In this document: in pieces, positions 42,601 to 54,968 of the stretch
How the letters are laid out: every line of letters starts with the position of its first letter
Numbering within the stretch: the stretch's first letter is position 1
Program-made: the position numbers and the translations under genes
Notes under the pieces: generated by a model
Databases searched by the model: none
What the model was told of the DNA's origin: nothing
Seen by the model: only the letters and a program-made list of their open reading frames with translations
Assembly: GCA_009746045.1 (NCBI GenBank)
Contig: RPFO01001137.1
Location: 21,001-85,000, forward strand
DNA length: 64,000 bases
Reading direction: 5' to 3'
Source: Mesostigma viride
Lineage: Eukaryota > Streptophyta > Mesostigmatophyceae > Mesostigmatales > Mesostigmataceae

Positions 42601-45600
42601 GTCCAAAGCGAATAGGCTACAAAATACGGGCAGTTTTACCCGCTACCCCAAACACTCCCACCTGCCATCATCGTGCCCTATTCAAGACCACATCTTATTC
42701 ATGGCCTAACGTATCAGTATAATCATGGCCTAACTAAGCAGTTTCGTCTCCTGCCATAATAGCTGCCCCCCCTGCATCGCGTCACCTGACCAAACCATCC
42801 TGCCCCTTTCTGGTGTCTTGTCGCCGAACCCCTTTCATCCCATCGTTTCTTTCGCTTGTCGCCCACCCCGTCCTTTGTCCTTATCACATGCTTTCACCCC
42901 CCTGCCCCAGGTCTACGCCCAAGAGGCTGCCCGATCCTGCCCCTATTTGTCGCGGCTCATCGGCAAATGCGTGTCCCCGGACGGCCACATGGCCTCCCTC
43001 GTGTTCGAGCGGACAGCTGGCGCCCGGCCGTTGTCCGATGTGCTGGCGACCGACACAGGCCGGGCTGCACTCCCCTGGTCCGCACGCGTGGCGTCCCTGC
43101 TGCATGCGGCGCGGGGCTTGCAGTGCCTGCACACCGCCGGCAGTGGTCGGGGAGCGGATGGCGCTGATCCCACGGTACGCATGTCCATATACTGTAGTAG
43201 TATGCATACTATATAAACCCTATAGTGGTATGAGTTCCTATTTCGGGCTTCATTCATGTTGCCGATCCCACGGTACGCATGTCCATATACTGTATGCGTA
43301 CTCGATGCACCGCATAGTGGTATTGTAACATCTGTTTGTGCAAGGGCGAATGCTAAAGCCACAGTCAGTAAACCACCTGACGTGTCGGGTGGTTTGACAA
43401 ACGGTCGAATTTGGCCAATGTCTGCTAGTGCAAGGGTTGTATCGAATACTGGACCGAGTATCACCCGAATACCAAATCGAAAACCAAATCGAAAACCAAA
43501 TCGAAAACCAAATATATTTGGATACGGCGGACACAGCGCCGACCCGAATATATTCGAATTCGAATACGGCAAAGGTGATCATGAACAGGATACATTCCAT
43601 TCGAATACGAAAGAACCTGCAGTTAAAGAAACTGTGGCTGAACTGTGGTTCAGCCTGCACTGATTGATATCTACAGAGGAAGTAGTCATGTTAATCAATA
43701 GGTTTTCGTTGCTGGTTATGGATACCAGCACAGAATGCACGAAGCACGTGAGAGCCGTCGCCGAAGGTGCGAGGACACAGGTGCAGGGAAAGTGGTGCTA
43801 CCAAGTGGCAGCGCCCTGCTCGTTATATACTAATTGTATATTTTGTGCCTTGACCAAGTTGCCTCACAAGTATGCTGAGCAATTTAAGCTCCTCTATAAG
43901 CTAATGAGCTCCTCTGTGTGAGTTGAGCTATTCCAGTTTGAGTTTTGAGTTTGGTGACTGTTGGGTGAGAAGAGCTTACATAGAGCTGGGCTCTGTTATG
44001 CTGAGAGCTGTGATGCTCTGAGGGCAGTATTGCTCTGTGTATATATATATGTATATTACCGTGTATTTTATGTGATGCTCTGTCATGCAGCATGATGTTT
44101 GGTTGGGGGTTTGCCCTCAGTCTGAGGTTTGTCTCAACCAAAGGGATTTTATAGGACGGGGTTCGATTCCCTGGGGCTGCTTAGGCGTAGTTTCCCGGAT
44201 TGGCTGGCCCATCAACCTTGCTGGTGAGGTGGCGACAGGTCCCCCTAGTTTTGTCCCAGACAGAGGAAGGGGGTTTGTAATGTGCTTAATATATTTTGTG
44301 ATGTGCTATTTCTCAGTCCATGGTGGGCGCCAGTTCTGATAACTATCAATGTCTACCTGATAAGGTCTTGTGGGTAACTTGTGGGGTTCCAATCAGGAGC
44401 CAGTATGGTGATGATGCCATTTTGGTCATTATTCTGGTCAGCCACACGCTGCTATTCAAACGTTATTGTGGTTCCAGAGACAACGAGCGGTAACAGCCGG
44501 GACGTTAAGACTTCCGATCCTAACAAAACTATACTTTTAGACGAAGCTTGTCCCAAAAAGAATTGCTGCTGCGCTACTTGCAACGCTGACGTACATGTGC
44601 ATATCTGTTTGCACGGAAAAAGGTAAATTTACCTTTTTGTCATTCCGTGCAAACAGATATGCACATGTACGTCAGCGTTGCAAGTAGCGCAGCAACAATT
44701 CTTTTTGGGACAAGCTTCGTCTAAAAGTATAGTTTTGTTAGGATCGGAAGTCTTAACGTCCCGGCTGTTACCGCTCGTTGTCTCTGGAACCACAATAACG
44801 TTTGAATAGCAGCGTGTGGCTGACCAGAATAATGACCAAAATGGCATCATCACCATACTGGCTCCTGATTGGAACCCCACAAGTTACCCACAAGACCTTA
44901 TCAGGTAGACATTGATAGTTATCAGAACTGGCGCCCACCATGGACTGAGAAATAGCACATCACAAAATATATTAAGCACATGACAAACCCTTCCTCTGTC
45001 TGGGACAAAACTAGGGGGACCTGTCGCCACCTCACCAGCAAGGTTGATGGGCCAGCCAATCCGGGAAAATCCGCCTAAGCAGCCCCAGGGAATCGAACCC
45101 TGCCCTATAAAATCCCTTTGGTTGAGACAAACCTCAAACTGAGGACAAACCCCCAACCAACATCATGCTCCATGACTGAGCATTACATAGAATACAGTAT
45201 TATACATATATATACACAGAGCATTACTGCCCTCAGAGCATCACAGCTCTCAGCATAACAGAGCCCAGCTCTATGTTAGCTCTTCTCACCCAACAGTCAC
45301 CAAACTCAAAGCTCCAACTGGAATTGCTCAACTCACACAGAGGAGCTCATTAGCTTATAGAGGAGCTTAAATTGCTCAGCAGACTTGTGAGGCAACTTGG
45401 TCAAGGCATCAGCAGGATTCTCAGAACCTGGAAGATGTTGGATATCTACCACACCTGCCAACTCCTTCAATAGGAGATAATCAAGATCTTTGCTTCTGGC
45501 CGACTGTCTCTGCACAAACTGGACCATGCCCATGTTATCTGAAAGTATCAAAGTCTCCAACTGAAGAGTATGAGGAGTCACTGAAGCCATAGCTAGCAAC

Positions 45601-48600
45601 AGCTCCTTGATGTACAAACTGGACTGAATACCTTCACAAATGGCTCTGCACTCAGAGACATCTGAACTCACAGCAGCCCTCCTTTGAAGAGGATTGTACC
45701 AGGCCACAAGGCTAGGCCTGTGTTGCAGAAGCACAAACAAGCCAGCTGATCTGCCTCTGACCTTAGAAACTTGCCTGCTACTATCCATGGAGCTATCAAC
45801 ATAGATATCCAAGGAAAATGGCAAAGACAAATCAATCCCAGCTAAAGTAATACCAGGAGACTATTAACATGTGCAATAATCTGGGAAGGCTCCTCCAGAA
45901 TTAGCACATCATCAGGGGATCTGCTATGGACCATCATGTCAGGCCCACAAATGCTGCCATACCAGGCCAACTTGCCTTTCAGCTCAGGTGCAATGGATGA
46001 CGTCATGACCTCTGGAACAGATTGAAGAATGGTACTCTTGTAGTCATTGCCCGCCTGCAGCTTAATCAGCCACTGACTCCCCTCCTGAACCAATGTAGCC
46101 TGCATTCCACAGAACGTGACAGCCTCTCCAGGCTTCTGCCACAATTCTTTTCCCAAAGGAAATGCATCATTAATGATGGGCACAAACTGACTCAACCACT
46201 TAGTGGGAGCAATCAAGTGCAAGTCATCACCATGCAGGCTAGCATACACAGGTAAATCATGCCACCTACCCAGCAATAAACATGGGTCCACAGATGACAC
46301 CTTCAACCCACAGTGCTTAGTCAAGAAGTCTTCCAAGGTGAGCCTCCAAATGATGGGACTGGACCTGAGACCTTCTAGACCCTTCAGAATCAGCAGGTAG
46401 CTAGACTGGAGCTCTGCCTGCCAGGCTACAGGAACTGGCACATGAAATGGAGTTTCACAATGCCACACCTGCTGAGCCACACTGGGATCACCCTTCAGAA
46501 ATGCTCTCTTGAAATCTAGCAGAACTGAAGACATATCAGCACCCTGGTTCAGCATACCGACATACAGGCACAATAAAATACGCCATGTATCATGTAGCAT
46601 CCCAGGTGTATACAACTCCTCGCCCAGAAGATCCCCAGTACCACGGTATTCATTAGAACTGGACGCACATGGGGAATAGACACCCCCTACCTCCTTCCGC
46701 TTGATGACGAATCTGAGCTTCAACCGTGTACTGTATGGGGGAACTTCATTCACAGGCTGACAGCAGTCAAACTGCAACCACTCCTCTAGGCCTTGGCAAA
46801 TGCTAGCCTCCAGGCCTCAAACATCAGAGGAGAACTCATTTCCTGGACAAGCTGATCATAGCTAAGAGGAGAATGAGCAGCCAGTGATCTCTTAGTAATA
46901 CCAATACTGCTAGGGTGGAGAGCAGCTGGCATCACAAGACTGGAAGCCACAGGAATCTGATCCTCAGGCCACTGCACATTCTTGATCGCTTTCACAGAAT
47001 TAAATACACTGGCAAGGGAGGTTTTAAAATTGACCAAGGGTATGCTACCCCAGCCAAACTTTCTCAGCTTATCAGATGCCACAACAATTCTAGGAGAGCT
47101 CAGAAAATTTTGACCCAAGATGATAGGGCCATCATAATCTTCAAGCACAAGAAATGTGACATCCTCACCCATGAAGGGTACCAGCACCTCTCCCAATACC
47201 ATAATGTGTGTCCTGCCACTAAAGTCAGACACCCAAGCACAACTAGGCGAAAGCACCTGCCGTTGACCTGTATGTTGAGATCCCATAACAGAAACCTCAG
47301 CATTGGTATCTACCTCTAGGACAGCATCCTCGGACTCCTCCAACTGGCTGAGCTTGGACACCCGAGGTCCTTGCTTGGCTTTTTGCATAGCCAGCACCAC
47401 ATCTTTCAGGCCCACACCTCTATGCTTAGTGAGGCTAGAGGGGACCACATCTGCCTGTCCTAAGGATGGAGAGTTAACCGATCCAGGGGTCTGGCCAGGA
47501 CTTACCCGGGGATTACTTCCAGCTTGAACGTGATGATCAGGGATGACGTCATGACCAACTGGCAAGGTTGTCACATCAGGAGTACTGCCTCTGCTTCAGC
47601 ACCCCTTAGACGTACATATGACCACGACAGACGGTGCACATTCTGGGGAGGATCCTCCATCTTCACCCAGCACTTGTGCCCAGCTAGTTCCACCCTGGTC
47701 ACTACTCCAGGGTGCCAGCTACCACGCTTGCCTGCAAGCTTGGGCTCTTTCCACACAATTACCCTCTGGCCAACAACAGGTTTCAGAACACTCCAGCCCT
47801 TGTCTTTCTGCCTCAACTTGGCAAACTTGAACATAAGGCTATCTTTCCAGGCTTGCTCAACCTCAGTAGGGAGCTCCCGAAGATGCAATGATAATGGAGT
47901 CACAGGGACCTCTCCAACATACATGGATGCCCTGACATTCAATCTGTCCTCAACTGACCTTAACCAGGCCGTCTTGATAATAGCTGGAACCAATCTTGGA
48001 ATCTTCTTCTCCGTCAGCAGAATAGTCTTGAGTTCTCTGATTGTCCTCTCCACCACGCCTTGACTGCCATGGGACTCCCTGTGTACAATAAATAACTCAG
48101 GGAGGTCTTCATTCCCCATGCAGCACTCAAATTCTAAATCACACTGCAGCTGGATCACTGGTTTCATTCTGGATCTGATAGCCTGGAGCCCAGCCACCAA
48201 ACATGGCTTAGACTTGTCTTGCAACAGCTCCAGCACCTTGTACTTGGTGTATCTGTCAACACCAACCAACAAAATCAGTTTCCTGATTTCTTGGATATCA
48301 CATTGTACATATCCAGGCTGCAACACAGGTTGTCTGACATGAGACTTCTTAGGCTTGGGAGCAACCAGCCTACAGGAACAAGCCTCAGCAACCTGTTTTA
48401 CTGCATTAAACAAAGATGTCCCTCCCAGCCTCCTTGCAAACTGGAGTGCCTGGGCAGCATGACCAAACATGTGATGCAATCTCAATGCAATGTTTGACAC
48501 AAGAGACATTTTATTAAATACAGGTGAGGTGCTTGGAACAGCACGCTCACTTACAACCATGCTCCCCATTGCATCATTCAGGCCATCAGCCTCACACCTC

Positions 48601-51600
48601 CTCTAAAGGAGCTTCCTGCCCTAAGGCAGGACTTCCACGCTCCAACATTGAAGGAGTACGCAAACTACCTCCAAGAGCCATGTGGGAACGTTGTTGCCTT
48701 GTGGTAACTGCTTTCACCATGGTGACGTGGGAAGACCCAGTCACTACCCCATTGTGTTCTTCCTCCATGGATACCCTCAACCTGTGCAGGGGACTCTCAA
48801 CCTTAAGTGGGAGACTCTCAACCTGTGCAGGGAGCAAATCAACTTCAGTCCAGAGTAATTGGGGGGTCACTCTTAGCCCCCTCCCTGGCGGACCCTAGCA
48901 AGCCCAGGGAAGGCTGAGCCTGTCAGATTGGGTTGTTATATCCACCTTGGCCCCCTTGCCTACGCCAGCGAGGGCAGTCCTTACGGATGTGGCCCTGCTG
49001 TCGGCAGAAATAACACGTGACTCAAGGTGCCACAAACCCAGGTGGCCCCCGCTGGGGCCCCACCCTGTTAAAATCAAATGTGGGACGTTGAGCCGCTGGG
49101 TGCTCCTGGGAAGGACCTCCACGACGCTTGGAGCCACTGAATCCATTGGCACGGAAGCCCCCACGCTTGGGGGTCCCTGACCTGGCCGGGGCATAGCCGT
49201 TGGAGGGCTGTCCCCCCCCTTGGTTGGCCTTGACCTTGGGAGTACTACCCCCTGCTGCGGCTGCCCCCTCCACCTTGTCCTTCTCCTTCTGCTTCTCCTT
49301 GGCCTTGTCTGCCTGCTTCTTGCCTCCCACGTACTTGCCGAGTTGATATTGCCTGGCAAGCAATACTGTTATACTAAGCTACTTGGCTTGTAGAGATTCT
49401 ACTTCCGATTACTTCAATCCAAAAACGGGTTCATTCTGACAAGTATTGCTCGAGATATGAGCAAGATACTGTTCTACTACATTCTACTTGGATTCGGTGA
49501 TTCGACGGTAGTTCTTCAAGTGACGCGTGGCATACGGCGTCTTGTCACAGTGTACGATAGGACATTTAGTCTTCGACACTGCGGTCTAATCAATGCTATC
49601 GATTAGACGTAACAAATAATGACAGGACTTGTGCGACAGGACATTGATGTGACTATTTATGGATAACGAGCCGAACCATGCGGGACCAAAGTGAAGGAGT
49701 GTGATATTGTGAGATTATCTGTCCTATCAGTCATATGATGTGACTGGGTCACAATAAGTATATCACGAGCAGGGCGCTGCCACTTGGTAGCACCACTTTC
49801 CCTGCACCTGTTTCCTCGCACCTTCGGCGACGGTTCTCACGTGCTTCGTGCATTCTGTGCTGGTATCCATAACCAGCAACGAATACCTATTGATTAATAT
49901 AACTACTTCCTTCGTAGATATCAATCAGTGCAGGCTGAACCACAGTTCAGCCACAGTTTCTTTAACTCGAATTACAATCGAGTTCGTAATCTGCTGATTA
50001 CGGCATTGTTTTCTCGTGTCGTCAAAAGTTTACGGTGTTGTTCCATTACATGGGAAACACGCGTGAATTTCGTGAGCCATCTCCCGAGCGTGCATCGGCT
50101 CCTTCGTCGTCATTCTTCAATTTCAACGTTCAACGTACGGCATCTACTGCTGAGCTGCATTCGCGTGATGTTCAACCTACGCTGTCTCAAGCGCTCGTCA
50201 GCAGGCCGCCGGTTTCCAACGATCTGCATCAATTCGTCGACGACCTTACTCAGGATTTGGAAATCTGTCGGAAAATTCCCACATTTTCCGAAGGCTCGCA
50301 TCATCGGGACCAGAAGAGCAAACTCAAGTGATTTCGGCACTTCGTACCTACGGTCTGGGTGTTCGTGCGCTCGCAACGGCATGGTCTGGAATTTTGGCGA
50401 CTATTCCGGCTGTCGCTGTTCCAATTCGTAACGTCGAGTGGGCGTCTTCTGTCGACGGGATTATCAACGTTGCTGCTTCTATCGAGCGACTGTCAAACCT
50501 CGCGGAACCAGGCGAAGATATCGAAGGACTGCCCGAATTATATCCGGGCCTCGTGCAACAGATTTTGGATAACGTGCTTTAGCGTCTGCGCGAGGATCGG
50601 CGTTTGGATTAAATTTTCTGTTGTACATAACAGTTAATTAATTCAGGAATTTTTTTTTCTTGGTTCTGAGTGCGTCAGGAATTAATTTATTAATTTCCTA
50701 GCTATTTTCTTTCTTCGGCGTCGGCGTCGGCATCGGCAATTTTCATCGGCAGTGGCAGCAAGAATGGAGGGCTATGAAGACGGCGAGATTCGTGACGGTC
50801 GGCTGCGGGGTCAGAATAATAATCATTCTCCATGTCCAGCACCAGCAGCAGATCTTCCTCGCAGAGCCAAGGCCTAGGAGGGCTTTGCTATCCTGAATCA
50901 GATGCCCAGTCTCAAGGATCATTGGACTGTCAAGGATAAGGACATCACTATTAGGCACCTTAAGGGATATAAGGGCTTGTATAATGGTAACAATCCTCTG
51001 CAGGTCCTGTGCATTTCTCAGTATCTTCTTAAGTGTCCCAAGAGGGTGCAGAAGTATGTGAATGAAGTATGTCAAGTTTGAGGAGGGAGAAACTTGAGAT
51101 GAGTTTATCACTGATTTTGAGGTTATTCCTGGATGATAAGAGGGCTAGTGATGGGTCCTTTTGGAAAAAGGAGTAAATTGATTTCAAGGCTGAGGGCCTG
51201 ATCCTGCAGGCCTTTGAGGATTTCCAGGAGCTGAGGCACAACTGTGCTGGCAATGGGTATGTAGTGTCACATGAGATAGCCATGGATGACTTCCTAGGTA
51301 GCCTGGGCTTGGATGAGGTCGCCTTGGATAACCTGCAGGTGCACATGCGTACATGTACCACCTGGGCTGCTATGGCAGCCAAGGTCAAGGATTATTTCAG
51401 GGGCAAGTATGCGATGCGTGGGGCAGTGGGTGAGATGCGTGGGCAAGGAGGCAGACAAGGCCAAGGAAAAGTAGAAGGAGAAGGACACGGTGGAGGGGGC
51501 AGCCGCAGCAGGGGGTAGTACTCCCAAGGTCAAGGCCAACCAAGGGGGGGGACAGCCCTCCAACGGCTATTATGCCCCGCCCAGGTCAGGGACCCCCAAG

Positions 51601-54600
51601 CGTGGGGGCTTCCGTGCCAATGGATTCAGTGGCTCCAAGCGTCGTGGAGGTCCTTCCCAGGAGCACCCAGCGGCTCAGCGTCCCACATTTGATTTTAACA
51701 GGGTAGGGCCCCAGCGGGAGCCACCTGGGTTTGTGGCACCTCGTGTCACGTGTTATTTCTGCCGACAGCAGGGCCACATCCGTAAGGACTGCCCTCGTTG
51801 GCGTAGGCAAGGGGGCCAAGGTGGGTATAACAAATCCTCCTTCTTGCCTCCCACATACTTGCCCCTGAAATGATCCTTGACCTTGGCTGCCATAGCAGCC
51901 CAGGTGGTACATGTACGCATGTGCACCTGCAGGTAATCCAAGGCGACCTCATCCAAGTCCATGCTACCTAGGAAGCCATCCATGGCTATCTCATGTGACA
52001 CTACATACCCCTTGCTAGCACAGTTGTGCCTCAGCTCCTGGAAATCCTCAAAGGCTTGCAGGATCAGGCCCTCAGCCTTGAAATCAATGTACTCCTTATT
52101 CCAAAAGGACCCATCACTAGCCCTCTTATCATCCAAGAATACCTCAAAATCTGTGATAAACTCATCCCAGGTTTCTCCCTCCTCAAACTTGTCATAGACA
52201 TACTTCTGCACCCTTTTGGGACACTTAAGAAGATACTGAGACATGCACACGACCTGCAGAGGATTATTACCATTATACAAGCCCTTATATCCCTTAAGGT
52301 GCCTAACAGTGATGTCCTTATCCTTGACAGTCCAATGATCCTTGAGACTGGGCAGCTGATGCAAGATAGCAAAGCCCTCCTGGGCCTTGGCTCAGCGAGG
52401 AAGATCTGCTGCTGGTGCTGGACATGGAGAATGATTATTATTCTGGCCCCGCAGCCGACCGTCACGAATCTCGCCGTCTTCATAGCCCTCCATTCTTGCT
52501 GCCACTGCCGATGAAAATTGCCGGTGCCGACGCCGACGCCGAAGAAAGAAAATAGCTAGGGAATCGCCTGGTTATGCGAGGTTTGACTGTCGCTCGATAG
52601 AAGCAGCAACGTTGATAATCCTGTCGACAGAAGACGCCCACTCGACGTTGCGAATTGGAACAGCGACAGCCGGAATAGTCGCCAAAATTCCAGACCATGC
52701 CGTTGCGAGCGCACGAACACCCAGACCGTAGGTACGAAGTGCCGAAATCACTTGAGTTTGCTCTTTTGGTCCCGATGATGCGAGCCTTCGGAAAATGTGG
52801 GAATTTTCCGACAGATTTCCAAATCCTGAGTAAGGTCGTCGACGAATTGATGCAGATCGTTGGAAACCGGCGGCCTGCTGACGAGCGCTTGAGACAGCGT
52901 AGGTTGAACATCACGCGAATGCAGCTCAGCAGTAGATGCCGTACGTTGAACGTTGAAATTGAAGAATGACGACGAAGGAGCCGATGCACGCTCGGGAGAT
53001 GGCTCACGAAATTCACGCGTGTTTCCCATATAATGGAACAACACTGTAAACTTTTGACGACACGAGAAAACAATGCCGTAATCAGCAGATTACGAACTCG
53101 ATTGTAATTCGAGTTAAAGAAACTGTGGCTGAACTGTGGTTCAGCCTGCACTGATTAATATCTACAGAGGAAGTAGTTATATTAATCAATAGGTATTCGT
53201 TGCTGGTTATGGATACCAGCACAGAATGCACGAAGCACGTGAGAACCGTCGCCGAAGGTGCGAGGACACAGGTGCAGGGAAAGTGGTGCTACCAAGTGGA
53301 AGTGCCCTGCTCGTGATACACTAATTGTGATGCAGTCACATCCAGATGACTGATAGGACAGATAATCTCACAATATCGCAGTCCTTCATTGTGGACCAGC
53401 AGATCTCGGCTCGTTATCCATAAATAGTCACATCAATGTCATGTCGCACAAGTCCTGTCATTATTTGTTACGTCTGATCAATAGCATTGATTAGACCGCA
53501 GTGTCGAAGACTAAATGTCCTATCGTACACTGTGACTAAATGTCCTATCGTACACTGTCCTATCGTATACTGAGACGTCGTATGCCACGCGTCACTTGAA
53601 GAACCATCGTAGAATCACCGAATCCAAGTAGAATGCAGTAGAACAGTATCTTGCTCATATCTCGAGCAATACTTGTCAGAATGAACCCGTTTTTGAATTG
53701 AAGTAACCGGAAGTAGAATCTCTACAAGCCAAGTTGCTTAGTATAACAGTATTGCTTGCCAGGCAATAATAACTCCTACTATTCAGCTACATTCGGTTTT
53801 TCAGAATCGTATACTGCTGTAGCGAGGCTGGTGTCTGTCAGTTTAGGGTTTAGTCCATGTCTTACCACGCCGCGCCAGTCCCCAAGAGTGCCAGAGTTCC
53901 AGGATGTTCCAAGCCGGCTTTTGGCCGCTGGCGCAGCACGACAGGGCCTGGCATGCTCCGCAGTCCACATGGGCTACAACAGCCAAAGTTTGTACTAGTA
54001 CTAGGTATGTTCGATTCGGTATTAGGAAAGTGCAGGCTTTATTTTAGTATTCGATATGGTCAAGAGTCAGAGTGCCGAATATATTTGAAACCGAATACGG
54101 GTTCCCCTAGTGGTAATCGAATATATTCGAATTCGATACAGTGGACCCTGTGGAACCGAACTTTCGACACAGAACGCAAAGTTGTATTTGGTACAACCCT
54201 AGTGAATGGTGTTTCAACATGTGTTTGTGCAAGGGTGAATGTTTCATCATCTGCTTCCTCGTGCATACGATGCCCCATGCATGCACTGGCCCCATGGCCC
54301 TGCTACTGCTACTACAAGTTCCCAAATACTTAAATTGGTAATGAGTTTGGATTAAGTACTAGAACCTAACCCTCGTCTCCCAATCCCGACACCGCCACCG
54401 GCACCACCCCGGCCACACCGCTGCCACCACCACGGCCACACCGCTGCCACCACCACGGCCACACCGCTGCCACCATCACCAGCCCCTGGACGATGTCCAT
54501 GGTGCTTTTACTTCAGCGGCCATACTGGTGACAGCGGATGGTTCACACGCCCAAGTGCAAGGCGTAGGGGCAGGGCGTGTGTCTGCCCTCGCCTTACCCG

Positions 54601-54912
54601 CGGCGCTGCTGGCGTCCCGAGGGTCCTCATCGGCGACTGGAGCAGCGCGGCAGGGGTTGCCGGGGGGGGTGACGTCGCTGGCATACCTCGACCCCCAGTA
54701 CCTGACATCGGGTGAGTGGGTTATAGCGTGCAGGTATTACGGTGTGGGGATCCCTAAACCCGCGGTAATGGATGTCGGGGGGGTGGCGATAGCGCACGGG
54801 TGATACTGTCTGGCAACTCCCTCATAGAACTGTAGTACCTGACATCAGGTGAGTGACCCATGCCATTTCAGACATCAATGTGTGCACTGTGATCTTTCTC
54901 TCTCCCTCTTCC

Positions 54913-54968
<56 letters not shown>

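Larger units (their letters stand above)
43612..53766 (-). mobile_element. Copia-like LTR retrotransposon with internal rearrangements
   Basis: Read on the minus strand: 5' LTR 53766 to about 53110, leader, gag start (52500-51864), an inverted partial copy (51843-49346), gag end with zinc knuckle (49345-48895), integrase, protease-like domain, reverse transcriptase, RNase H ending at 45333, then an inverted duplication (45408-43855) and the terminal part of the 3' LTR (43830-43612). The 43612-43830 segment matches 53110-53330 in the same direction, as LTRs should. The 3' LTR lacks its first two thirds. The RNase H is of Copia type. All of it lies in intron 11 of the ankyrin gene, in antisense. 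Confidence 0.75.
43434..54199. mobile_element. Possible hAT-like element hosting the Copia element
   Basis: GGGTTGTATCGAATAC at 43434 pairs with the complement of GTATTTGGTACAACCC ending at 54199. Outside them TAGTGCAA (43426-43433) and TAGTGAAT (54200-54207) could be a worn 8-bp duplication. Both halves also carry CGAATATATTCGAATTCGA. I read this as an older short element into which the retrotransposon jumped. Only about 200 bp on the left and 430 bp on the right belong to it. Confidence 0.4.

Noticed and set aside
42156-42709. Repeat protein with a 27-residue period
   Set aside because: The 81-bp DNA repeat is a multiple of three and keeps both strands open; it belongs to a transposon arm.
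44090-44215. tRNA-like B box (GGTTCGATTCC) in the retrotransposon 3' part, also inverted at 45085
   Set aside because: No acceptor stem or cloverleaf could be folded around it; at most a tRNA-derived segment.
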